Below are positions 26,111 to 34,594 of a DNA stretch of 60,776 nucleotides, piece after piece. The stretch is taken from contig URYE01000005.1 in assembly GCA_900551945.1 (NCBI GenBank), positions 1 through 60,776 of the forward strand. Reading direction: 5' to 3'. The notes under the pieces were generated by a model, which did not search any database, had not been told where the DNA came from, and worked only from the letters and a program-made list of their open reading frames with translations. The stretch is from an uncultured Eubacterium sp. (GTDB taxonomy: Bacteria > Bacillota > Clostridia > Lachnospirales > Lachnospiraceae). Every line of letters begins with the position of its first letter. Position 1 is the first letter of the stretch. The translations under genes and the position numbers were made by a program.

Positions 26111-26160
26111 ATACCCCATAGGGGTATTGATATAATATAACTACAATTCTAATATGTCAA
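26111..26160 (-). promoter_or_regulatory. Copper-responsive promoter with CsoR-type operator
   Basis: On the minus strand TTGACA (26155-26160), a 17-nt spacer and TATTAT (26132-26137) form a good sigma-A promoter. Right behind it is the palindrome ATACCCCTATGGGGTAT (26111-26127), whose TACCCC/GGGGTA arms match known CsoR operators. It would control the HMA gene about 125 nt downstream. Confidence 0.8.
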
Positions 26161-26344
26161 GTATATTGCAAATATTATTATGATAAAATATATCATTTGA
26201 ATATTCGTATAATTTTTATTTTAACATCATCAACTATCACTCCAAAATACAAAAAACATTCTTTGCAAATTTCTTATAATTTAGAGTGACAATCGCCAAT
26301 TTCTCATATAAGAAAAACTTTGATTAATTACTCCAATAAATAAA

Positions 26345-26373
26345 AAGACAAGACTATAATTTTTTAGTATAAT
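26345..26373 (+). promoter_or_regulatory. Probable citX promoter
   Basis: AAGACA (26345-26350), a 17-nt spacer and TATAAT (26368-26373) precede citX by about 50 nt. The -10 is perfect and the -35 is four of six. Confidence 0.45.
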
Positions 26374-26423
26374 GAAAATATAAACCATACAAAAATTGAA
26401 ATATATAAAATAAGGAGATTTTT

Positions 26424-26939
26424 ATGTTTGACGGAAAAGAAGTTACAATACAAGATATGATGAACTGTCGAGATAGACGTTCTTATTACCAAATTCAATT
26501 TATACAAAAATACAATTGCCCTGTGCTTTCATTTACACTTAATATTCCAGGTCCTATAAAAACTGATACAAGACTCTTAGCACTATTTAATGACGCAAAA
26601 GAAAATATCATAAATGTACTAAAAGAAAATAATATACAAATCTGTGACAGTGTTATTTTTAATGACCACACTGGCTACGAATTAATGCTTTGTTTTAAGG
26701 GCGACGCTTCATTTGTCAAAGAAAAAACAATGTATATAGAAGAAAATGCACCATTAGGCAGACTTTTTGATATTGATATAATAGATACCGATGGTGAAAA
26801 AATATCACGACCAGTTTTTAGAAAATGCCTTATATGCGGCTGTCAAGCTCAAGATTGCGCCCGCTCAAGAAAACACTCAATAAAAGAAATGCAGGATAAA
26901 ATAGAAACACTTTTAACAGAAGCAGAATACACCAAATAG
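26424..26939 (+). CDS. citX: Citrate lyase holo-[acyl-carrier protein] synthase CitX
   Basis: CitX attaches the 2'-(5''-triphosphoribosyl)-3'-dephospho-CoA arm to the citrate lyase gamma subunit CitD. The 171 residues contain PVLSFTLNIPGPIKTD, the nucleotide-binding region APLGRLFDIDIIDTDGEKIS and the Cys cluster RKCLICGCQAQDCARSRKHS characteristic of the family. It sits alone, about 6.6 kb from citG-citF-citE-citD and on the other strand, whereas in most loci it is inside the operon. A terminator follows at 26953-26996. Confidence 0.9.
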   Translation: MFDGKEVTIQDMMNCRDRRSYYQIQFIQKYNCPVLSFTLNIPGPIKTDTRLLALFNDAKENIINVLKENNIQICDSVIFNDHTGYELMLCFKGDASFVKEKTMYIEENAPLGRLFDIDIIDTDGEKISRPVFRKCLICGCQAQDCARSRKHSIKEMQDKIETLLTEAEYTK

Positions 26940-26952
26940 TTAAGCAAATATT

Positions 26953-26996
26953 AAAAAACCACACCTATGTTAAATATAAACAATAGGTGTGATTTT
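26953..26996. terminator. Bidirectional terminator citX / carbonic anhydrase
   Basis: CACACCTAT and ATAGGTGTG form a 9-bp stem flanked by A6 on the left and T4 on the right, between two convergent genes. Confidence 0.8.
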
Positions 26997-27039
26997 AATT
27001 ATATTATTTAATATGAGTACAATTTTAACAAACTATAAT

Positions 27040-27579
27040 TTACAAGCACATTAACTCCCCAGTAACTGAGTCCATTACAAAGCCTGAAATTGTAACATCT
27101 TTGGGAATTAATGGGTGTTCCTTTAATGCTTTGACTGTATTTCTTACAGAGTCTTCTACATTCTCAAAACCACTCAGCCACTTTTCAAACTGTAGTCCAC
27201 TTGACTTAAGTAACTCAATATCATGCTCTGATACACCTCGTTCTATCATCTGCTGTATCATTTCATCACTGTCTATATATTGAACGCCACAATCTGTATG
27301 ACCTATAACCATAACTTCTTCTACGCCAAGTTCAAGAATCGCAACAAGCAAACTTCTTACAACACTTCCATAAGGGTGAGTAATTACTCCGCCTGCGTTT
27401 TTAATCATTTTAACATCACCATTTTTAAGTCCCAATGCCGCAGGTAACAACTCCACAAGTCTTGTATCCATACATGATAAAATAGCAAGCTTTTTATTTG
27501 GATACTTACTTGATATGTACTTTTCATACTTCTTTTCTTCTACAAACTTTTTGTTATACTCTAAAATCTCTTCTATCAT
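27040..27579 (-). CDS. Beta-class carbonic anhydrase
   Basis: This zinc enzyme interconverts CO2 and bicarbonate. The zinc ligands and the Asp-Arg dyad are visible in LAILSCMDTRLVELLPAALG (Cys, Asp, Arg) and MVIGHTDCGVQ (His, Cys). At 179 residues it belongs to the short bacterial type. Its ATG overlaps the stop of the YitT gene (ATGA), so the two are co-translated. Confidence 0.93.
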   Translation of the reverse strand: MIEEILEYNKKFVEEKKYEKYISSKYPNKKLAILSCMDTRLVELLPAALGLKNGDVKMIKNAGGVITHPYGSVVRSLLVAILELGVEEVMVIGHTDCGVQYIDSDEMIQQMIERGVSEHDIELLKSSGLQFEKWLSGFENVEDSVRNTVKALKEHPLIPKDVTISGFVMDSVTGELMCL

Positions 27580-28457
27580 ATTGACAAAAACCCCTTTCCA
27601 AAAACTTCACTCGTACTTGATACGGAAATAAATGCGTCGAGCTTATGCTCTCTTATGTAATTTCTTAATAAAACAGCTTGTCCTTTTGTTAAGGTTGAAA
27701 ATATAACATATTTCTCGCCATGAGAATAAGCACCATAAGCTTTAGTAACTGTTGCGCTCTTTTTAAGGTCATGCGTAATAAAATCACAAATCATATCGGC
27801 ATCGTCACAAACTATTGTAACTGCCTTTCTAAGATTAATCATTTCAATTATTCCATCAATCATAAATGACTTTACTATAAGACCTACAAATGAAAAGAGT
27901 GCTGTTTTAATATCGAATACAAATGTTGCAACTAAAATCATAATTAAATCTGAAATAAAAAGTGCAACTCCTATTTCCTGTACTTTTGTATATTTTTTTA
28001 ATATCATTGCCACAACATCTGTTCCACCACTTGAAGCACCTATGTTAAAAAGAAGTGCCGAGCCAATGGCAGGAAGTGCAATTGCAAAAATTAACTCAAG
28101 CATAGGCTGGTCTGTTAGCGGTGCTTCTAATGGATATATTTTTTCAAACAACATTAAAAACAATGACAACAATGTACTTGCATAAGTTGTTTTAATTGCA
28201 AAGCCTTTTCCTAAGAATATAAATCCAATAAGTAATAAAATCATATTTGCAGCAAATGTAAAATTTCCTGCCGTAATTGGAAATACTTCTGCAACCACTA
28301 CAGCAAAACCTGTTACGCCACCAAATGTAAAATTATTGGGAAACTTGAAAAAATACACACCAACAGCCATAATAAATATGCTTATTGTAATCATTACAAA
28401 ATTGTTAATCTGTTTTACTAAATTACTTTGATTTTCTTTTCCTAATCCAAATCCCAT
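27576..28457 (-). CDS. YitT-family membrane protein (DUF2179)
   Basis: Five or six hydrophobic helices fill residues 20-200 (for example FVMITISIFIMAVGVYFFKF), with the family motif SSGGTDVVAMI, followed by the cytoplasmic DUF2179 domain (RKAVTIVCDDADMICDFITH). The function of the family is not established; transport is suspected. I choose ATG 28457 (MGFGLG) after GGTGGTTAAA; an ATG 12 nt earlier is in frame. It overlaps the carbonic anhydrase gene by 4 nt. Confidence 0.88.
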   Translation of the reverse strand: MGFGLGKENQSNLVKQINNFVMITISIFIMAVGVYFFKFPNNFTFGGVTGFAVVVAEVFPITAGNFTFAANMILLLIGFIFLGKGFAIKTTYASTLLSLFLMLFEKIYPLEAPLTDQPMLELIFAIALPAIGSALLFNIGASSGGTDVVAMILKKYTKVQEIGVALFISDLIMILVATFVFDIKTALFSFVGLIVKSFMIDGIIEMINLRKAVTIVCDDADMICDFITHDLKKSATVTKAYGAYSHGEKYVIFSTLTKGQAVLLRNYIREHKLDAFISVSSTSEVFGKGFLSI

Positions 28458-28581
28458 TTTAACCACCATTCCTTAATATTCTATAACAAATTTTAAAAAA
28501 TGAGCAACCATTGTTTAAAGGTACTTTATAATGAGTAACCTATGAACAATAACTATAATTTCTAACAACCTATTATAATAC

Positions 28582-28619
28582 AAATACCTCTGCTTGTCAG
28601 TAAAACAGCAGAGGTATTT
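28582..28619. terminator. Terminator of the CitMHS transporter gene
   Basis: AAATACCTCTGCT and AGCAGAGGTATTT form a perfect 13-bp stem with a 12-nt loop, 21 nt past the transporter stop. It separates that gene from yitT. Confidence 0.85.
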
Positions 28620-28639
28620 ACACATATTTAGGAAAAGAT

Positions 28640-29986
28640 TTATATGGTAATGACACCTAATATAATACCTGCTATTAAACAGACTATACTTATGCCCCAT
28701 ACCCAAAGAAATGTTGCTTTGATGTGGTCTTTAATGTCAATTCCAGCAAGTCCAACACCTAAGAATGTAGCAGGTACGTTAGGACTTATAAATGCTGCAC
28801 AGTTTCTACAAACAACCATTGCAATACCTGTTTCAACAGGGTCAACACCAAAAGCATTACCAACACCAATAAGAATTGGTAACATACCATAAAAGTATGC
28901 GTCAGTACTAAATGCAAGTGCCAATGGCACAGATAATACACCGATAATAATTGGAAGGAATGGTCCCATTGCATCAGGTATACAACCTGCAAGGACATTT
29001 CCCATTGCGTCCATTACATTTGAATCTTCCAAAACTCCGAGGAATACACCAGCTCCAAAAAGTGTTGAAGCCATCATAACTGCTGAATCAGCATGTCTTT
29101 TAATTACTTTACTTTGAAGCTTTGAACCATGATAGTTTACAAACAATCCTAATGCACAACCAATCATAAATATAAAGTAAGTTGGTACTGGAAGTACAAT
29201 AAGACATACAATAACTGCAAGTGTTAAAATAACATTAAAGATAAAGCACTTTGGTCTTGCAAGTGATAAATCTTTTTCTTCTGCAACATCGTTGTCATCA
29301 TCATCTTCTACATCGCCATGTTCTAACGCAAGCTTACCATTAAGACCTGCACCACGCTTTATTTCAATTGTACCCCAGATAAAAGCTGTTGCAAATGCAA
29401 GAACAATACCAACAATCTGCATTGGGAGAATTTTTGCCCAAAGGTCATTAGCTTCAATACCTAATACAGAAGCGGCTCTCATAGTAGGACCACCCCAAGG
29501 CATTAAGTTCATAACACCCATAGCTGTAACACAGATTAATAAAAGTGTTGTTGGACGCATATGTAACTTCTTGTAAATAGGAAGCATAGCAGGTACACAG
29601 ATAAGGAATGTTGCAGCTCCTGCACCATCTAAATGTGCAATCATTGCTATAACACAAGTCATCATTGCTACACCGATTACATTACTTCCGACCTTTTTTA
29701 ATAATACACCGATTATCTTGTCGAACATTCCTGCATCAGTCATAATACCAAAGAAAATAACTGAGAACATGAAAAGACAAGCTGTTGGTGAAGTTCCCTT
29801 TACACCTTTTGAAATAAAGTCACCAACTTCTTTAATTGTGAAAGTTCCTGTAACACACAGGATAGCCGCTGCTGCTGATGAAACACTGATAAATGCCATC
29901 GCAGGCGTTGTTACATTTTTGAGTAAGAGGACAATTACCATTATAATTGTAAGAAATCCTAATACTGCTAACATCGTTTCGCCCAT
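28640..29986 (-). CDS. CitMHS-family metal-citrate:H+ symporter
   Basis: A 448-residue membrane protein with about 12 hydrophobic segments. CitM/CitH features are clear: GVKGTSPTACLFMFSVIFFG, the conserved IAHLDGAGAATFLICVPAML and LMPWGGPTMRAASVLG, plus a charged cytoplasmic loop around residues 215-235. Relatives import divalent metal-citrate complexes. It lies downstream of the hybrid kinase on the same strand (104 nt) and near the citrate lyase genes, which supports citrate as substrate. Confidence 0.92.
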   Translation of the reverse strand: MGETMLAVLGFLTIIMVIVLLLKNVTTPAMAFISVSSAAAAILCVTGTFTIKEVGDFISKGVKGTSPTACLFMFSVIFFGIMTDAGMFDKIIGVLLKKVGSNVIGVAMMTCVIAMIAHLDGAGAATFLICVPAMLPIYKKLHMRPTTLLLICVTAMGVMNLMPWGGPTMRAASVLGIEANDLWAKILPMQIVGIVLAFATAFIWGTIEIKRGAGLNGKLALEHGDVEDDDDNDVAEEKDLSLARPKCFIFNVILTLAVIVCLIVLPVPTYFIFMIGCALGLFVNYHGSKLQSKVIKRHADSAVMMASTLFGAGVFLGVLEDSNVMDAMGNVLAGCIPDAMGPFLPIIIGVLSVPLALAFSTDAYFYGMLPILIGVGNAFGVDPVETGIAMVVCRNCAAFISPNVPATFLGVGLAGIDIKDHIKATFLWVWGISIVCLIAGIILGVITI

Positions 29987-30090
29987 AATACGGACCCCCT
30001 TGTTTCATTTGATATGGTTATTATAAGGGGTCAACCTTACACGCATTATGTTAAAATCTAAACAAATATTAATATTTACATTAAAAAGTA

Positions 30091-32322
30091 TTAAGAAGAA
30101 TACTTTCTTATAACATCAAGTATCTGCGTATCTGAAACTGGCTTCTCAATATATGCGTCAATAATACCATGCTGTCTAGCTTCGATAATCTCCTTTTTAA
30201 CTTGATTTGTCATAATAATTCTTAACATTCCTGTATACATTTCCTTAATAGACATTGCAAAACATATTCCTGTATCATCTTTACCCGTCTGTGACAATTC
30301 CTCGTCTATAAGAATAACATCAAATTTCTTTTGTCTTAACAACTGTTTAGCATCTTTTGTACAATTAGCAGTAGAAATCTTAATGCCAAGTTTAGCAAAT
30401 TGCTTTTCAAGTAATCTTAATACCTTTTCATTGTCATCAAGTACAAGCAGACTTAACTTTTCACCAAGCTGACCGTCATCTTTCCTTGCAATATATTTAC
30501 TCTCTTTATCTGCCACTGGCAAGTAGATAAAAAATGTACTTCCTTCTCCAAGCTTACTCTCAACTTCGATATATCCTTTGTGTTCGTGTATAATCTGCTC
30601 AACTACTGAAAGTCCAAGTCCCGTACCTTGACCACTTATTTTTGTCGTAAAAAATGGAGTAAAAATCTTTTGCATAGTTTCTTTATCCATTCCAATACCA
30701 TTATCCTTAACAGTTATACACACATATTTGTCCCATTCTTTAGAAATGTTTATACTGTGATATTTTTCAATAAGCTCTCTTTGTCTTTGAGTAACATCAA
30801 TATTTAACAAGCCTTTTTTCTCTGTACCTATTGCATGAAACGCATTTACACAAATATTTAAAATAACTTGATTTAATTGAGTTTCATTTCCAAGCACGCC
30901 TACATCAGAACAATCACAATTAAACTCTGTTTTAATATTTACTGGGCAGACTGAATTTATCATTTTCATAACACGTTTTAACAACTTTGCAACATCAATA
31001 TAATTAAACACTGTCTCCATATTTTTTCTGCTAAGACCTGATATCTGATGAATAACGTCTTTAGCCTTTTCTGATGCTTCAAATATTTCTTTTGCGCTGT
31101 CATAATTATCAGACTCAGGGTCTAAGTCCATCATAAGAAGCTCTGCATATCCCATAATTGGCGTAAGCATATTGTTAAATTCATGCGCAATACCACCCGT
31201 CATAGTTCCCATAATCTGTAATCTTTGCTGATGTGCAATTGCTTCTTCACCACGTTTTGTTTCTTCTAATACTTCATTCAAATCTTTTAAGTACTGTATT
31301 TCCTCAGCATTTTTATTTTGCTGCATTTCAAGATAAAATACATATACTATAAAAATTACAAATATCACCATTATACCAAGAAGTGTAAGTACAGTTGTTC
31401 TAAAACCTAGCATTATAGGATTATAAATATCTGAATAATCAGTAACCGCAGATACAATAAAATACTCACTACCAAAATATGCCCTATCAAACGAAGCTAT
31501 TTTCTTTACTTTTTGTGGAGAAGACTTTGTCCACCAGTAAGAGTAATACTCAAATATACCTTGCTCTTGTTCAGCTTGAACCTTTACAAGTTCTTCTAAA
31601 CTAGACAGGTCAAGATTAGGAAACAACTGACTTCTTCCTGCAAGTACTTCTTCACCTATCTGCGAAGTATCTGGGTGCATTAAGATAACTGTGTCCGAAT
31701 CTTTCATAAGAATATACCCATTAGTTCCTACTTTTACACCCGATATCAGATTGTCATAATAATCCTTTAAATCCATAGTAAGCTCAACTTGAAATTCATC
31801 TTTGATTGCTTTTATAAATGTAAAATGTATTTGACCATCGTTACCCTTACCCTCAATAAATTCTATATTATTTTTATCTTCAAAAAAATCTTTGTATACT
31901 TCTTTATATTTAAAATAACTATTACTAAATAATTCCGTTCCATCTTTAGATTTAAACTTTATATTACTTACATATCCGTTGTCGTTGTCAATATATTTTT
32001 GAAATATTCCATTAACAATGCTTACAATATAGTCATCATATTCAGCTGTATTTTCAAGTGTATCCATAATGTTTTCAATATCGTCACTTATGTTATTTAC
32101 ATCTTTTACATAGTCATCTAATATAATCTGCATATTCTCTGCCATTGATGTAGCAACTAAAAGCATTTGTTCTTTTTGCTTATCAATTATATTATTCTTA
32201 TACCTATTCCAGAAAGACCACCCAATTACAATCATAAATCCCAACAAAGACACCGCAACAATGCCCCAAATAACAATATGCCTTTGCCTAAACTTCTTGT
32301 CATTAACATCTGTCGTATTCAC
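30091..32322 (-). CDS. Hybrid sensor histidine kinase with extracytoplasmic sensor and C-terminal receiver
   Basis: Order: membrane helix (about 20-40), extracytoplasmic dCache-like sensor of ~260 residues, second membrane helix (FRTTVLTLLGIMVIFVIFIV), HisKA with the phospho-His in GGIAHEFNNMLTPIMGYAEL, HATPase motifs (NICVNAFHAIG, DNGIGMDKE, GQGTGLGLSVVE), and a receiver (LLVLDDNEKVL, DVILIDEEL). Start: GTG 32322 is spaced well from AGGAG; TTG 32328 is too close. It is divergent from the response regulator and upstream of the citrate transporter, so citrate or a related acid is a plausible signal. Confidence 0.9.
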   Translation of the reverse strand: MNTTDVNDKKFRQRHIVIWGIVAVSLLGFMIVIGWSFWNRYKNNIIDKQKEQMLLVATSMAENMQIILDDYVKDVNNISDDIENIMDTLENTAEYDDYIVSIVNGIFQKYIDNDNGYVSNIKFKSKDGTELFSNSYFKYKEVYKDFFEDKNNIEFIEGKGNDGQIHFTFIKAIKDEFQVELTMDLKDYYDNLISGVKVGTNGYILMKDSDTVILMHPDTSQIGEEVLAGRSQLFPNLDLSSLEELVKVQAEQEQGIFEYYSYWWTKSSPQKVKKIASFDRAYFGSEYFIVSAVTDYSDIYNPIMLGFRTTVLTLLGIMVIFVIFIVYVFYLEMQQNKNAEEIQYLKDLNEVLEETKRGEEAIAHQQRLQIMGTMTGGIAHEFNNMLTPIMGYAELLMMDLDPESDNYDSAKEIFEASEKAKDVIHQISGLSRKNMETVFNYIDVAKLLKRVMKMINSVCPVNIKTEFNCDCSDVGVLGNETQLNQVILNICVNAFHAIGTEKKGLLNIDVTQRQRELIEKYHSINISKEWDKYVCITVKDNGIGMDKETMQKIFTPFFTTKISGQGTGLGLSVVEQIIHEHKGYIEVESKLGEGSTFFIYLPVADKESKYIARKDDGQLGEKLSLLVLDDNEKVLRLLEKQFAKLGIKISTANCTKDAKQLLRQKKFDVILIDEELSQTGKDDTGICFAMSIKEMYTGMLRIIMTNQVKKEIIEARQHGIIDAYIEKPVSDTQILDVIRKYSS

Positions 32323-32488
32323 ACGCAAACTCCTCTCTTTTCTAAATTTTTAATCTTAATCTTTACTATTTTGCATTATAATAAATTTCCCTAAGATATG
32401 ATTTTTAGATAAATCATTTTAAAAACTTGCAAAATGCAAAATCTATAAACTAAAGATTTTTAATACTATCAAGCAATAAAGTAGTGTA

Positions 32489-32640
32489 GATATCAGTAGT
32501 ATATAAATAATAAATCACCATTTAAAGAACAATAGCCTATATTTGTATGACAATAGCAAACACACTTGTTTGATAATGGCATACAAATATAGGCTATTGT
32601 ACTTTCACTGGTGTGTGTTTATTTATATACTACTGATATC
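32489..32640. repeat. Long-hairpin repeat, copy C (full length, best preserved)
   Basis: Outer arms GATATCAGTAGTATATAAAT / ATTTATATACTACTGATATC are perfect; the inner stem ACAATAGCCTATATTTGTAT is also perfect with its partner. Then comes a 7x7 internal loop ACAATAG/ATAATGG and the tip hairpin CAAACA..TGTTTG. It lies in the divergent gap between the kinase and the response regulator. Confidence 0.9.
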
Positions 32641-32759
32641 TTCACAACCTAAATTTTTAATATATTGCTTGTAGATTAATTTTATATTATAATAAATTAA
32701 ATGATTTGTATATGTACATAACATAATTTATTTTGAAAACAAAATGAAAGGGTATTACT

Positions 32760-33446
32760 ATGGCTGATAAAGTATTAATTGTCGATGATGACCCTGCAAT
32801 CTGTAAAATGTTAAGTAAGGTAATGGATAGTAACGATTTAGAAAGTGACATTGCCAATTCGGGTAAAGAGGCTCTTAATTTTATTGAAAAACACAACTAT
32901 GACGCTATTCTTATGGATGTTATGATGGACGATATGGAGGGATTTGACGTAATCAAAAAAATTCGCTCTAACGGCATATCCACTCCTGTAATAATAATTA
33001 GTGGACGTAGCGAAGATTACGATGCGTTATATGGTCTTTCCGTTGGTGCTGATGACTATATCACAAAGCCTTTCCGACCACTTATAGTCGGTGCTAAAGT
33101 TAAAGCTTTGATAAGACGTAACAAAAATCAAATGAATACTACAAAAGATATAATTGTATGCGGTGATTTAAAATACGATACTACATCTTTAAGATTTTAC
33201 AAAAACAACGAAGAAATAGAACTTTCTTCAAAAGAAAATAATCTTATATTTTTGTTTATGAAGCATCCAGACCAAGTATTTACAAAAGAAATGATTTATG
33301 AACATGTATGGGGTAATTCTATTGTCGTAGATGACAATACTATTATGGTTTATATAAACCGACTTAGAAACAAAATAGAAGACAATCCACAAAAACCTGT
33401 ACATATTCTCACCGTAAGAGGTGTAGGTTACAGATTTCACGCATAA
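32760..33446 (+). CDS. OmpR/PhoB-family response regulator
   Basis: 228 residues: receiver domain with acidic pair VDDDPAICK, phospho-acceptor in YDAILMDVMM and Lys in YITKPFRP, then a winged helix (ELSSKENNLIFLFMKHPDQV, then VVDDNTIMVYINRLRNKIED). The start follows GAAAGGGTATTACT. Divergent from the hybrid kinase, with one hairpin repeat between. Whether that kinase is its partner is not certain, since the kinase is of NtrB style with its own receiver. Confidence 0.93.
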   Translation: MADKVLIVDDDPAICKMLSKVMDSNDLESDIANSGKEALNFIEKHNYDAILMDVMMDDMEGFDVIKKIRSNGISTPVIIISGRSEDYDALYGLSVGADDYITKPFRPLIVGAKVKALIRRNKNQMNTTKDIIVCGDLKYDTTSLRFYKNNEEIELSSKENNLIFLFMKHPDQVFTKEMIYEHVWGNSIVVDDNTIMVYINRLRNKIEDNPQKPVHILTVRGVGYRFHA

Positions 33447-33465
33447 TAAATATTATGTTTATTGT

Positions 33466-33503
33466 GATACAAGCAAGTTTACTTACGCAAACTTGCTTGT
33501 ATC
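33466..33503. terminator. Bidirectional terminator response regulator / citG
   Basis: GATACAAGCAAGTTT and AAACTTGCTTGTATC form a perfect 15-bp stem with an 8-nt loop between convergent genes. Confidence 0.85.
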
Positions 33504-33535
33504 TTTAATATATTAGGGTTAGGATTAGGCTTTAT

Positions 33536-34543
33536 TTATTTATTTATAACTGATGATAAGAAAATAGTAACTGCTAACAAGTCGGCACAACCACCATGAC
33601 TTATATTTTTCTTTATAAAAATACTATCTAATTCAAGTAATTTTTTAATACCACTTTCTGAATATGCTCCACCTGTTTGTAAAAACTGTTTCGCAATATT
33701 TTGTGTATTCTCTAATGTATCAACATTAGTTCTTGATATTACATTTGTATCTTGTATTACACTCATATAAGAAAGCAATGTTTGTAACTTTACAAGATTA
33801 TAATCTTTTTTTTGTTCAATTCCTTTTAACATCACAGGAATTCCTATATCCCACACAACCGCATATCCGCTTAAAGCTTCACCTCTTGCTCCTGTAATAC
33901 CAATATTTTTTAGTATTGTTTCTCCATGTGTCTTCGGTGTTTGTTTTTCAAGTCTTAATATCTCATCTGTAAGTGTTTTTTTTACCATGAGCTGTTCTAT
34001 AAATAAAATATTTTGTGCTGTAAGTTTTAATCCTCTTACAATGCAATTTCCTACACTTGCACATAAGATACCGAGTGAAAATATAAGCCCCTTATGTGTA
34101 TTAACACCACCAGTTGCTTTATACATTGCTTTTTCTGCTTCAATACCTATATGTCTGATATTTTCAAAAACTTTTTGTAAATCACTTTGATTTTTCATTC
34201 CCTCTAAAGTCATTTCAACAAAAAATGGTTTTATAGCCCTTGCACTTTTTTCAAAAGTTACAACATTCATATCCTTATGAGCGCCGTTTGAATAAAGGTC
34301 TACAAGTCCTGGCTTTGGTGTTGTGTATACCTCTTGAAGTAAAGACTGTTCTGCAAGTTCTCCAACTATACAAGCAATCTCACTGTATGATTTATTACAA
34401 CACACATCAATTACTTTTACATTATTATCAGTTATTTTCAAATATGAAAATGTATATCTTTGATTAGGTTCAAAGATGAGTTTATCAGAAAACAAATCTA
34501 TTTTATTAGAAGGGGATTGTACTTTACACACACTTACACTCAT
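33536..34543 (-). CDS. citG: Triphosphoribosyl-dephospho-CoA synthase CitG
   Basis: CitG makes the prosthetic-group precursor of citrate lyase from ATP and dephospho-CoA. Family motifs: LAEQSLLQEVYTTPKPGLVD, the NTHKGLIFSLGILCA stretch, and GGCADLLAVTIF at the C-terminus. The first ~55 residues (to VCCNKSY) precede the usual CitG start, are poorly conserved in character and may be a lineage-specific extension or a relic of a CitX-like N-terminal part. It is the last gene of citD-citE-citF-citG. Confidence 0.9.
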   Translation of the reverse strand: MSVSVCKVQSPSNKIDLFSDKLIFEPNQRYTFSYLKITDNNVKVIDVCCNKSYSEIACIVGELAEQSLLQEVYTTPKPGLVDLYSNGAHKDMNVVTFEKSARAIKPFFVEMTLEGMKNQSDLQKVFENIRHIGIEAEKAMYKATGGVNTHKGLIFSLGILCASVGNCIVRGLKLTAQNILFIEQLMVKKTLTDEILRLEKQTPKTHGETILKNIGITGARGEALSGYAVVWDIGIPVMLKGIEQKKDYNLVKLQTLLSYMSVIQDTNVISRTNVDTLENTQNIAKQFLQTGGAYSESGIKKLLELDSIFIKKNISHGGCADLLAVTIFLSSVINK

Positions 34544-34594
34544 CTTTGCACCTCCGAAATATACGCTATTAGTTATTTAATCTATTTTAAAATT

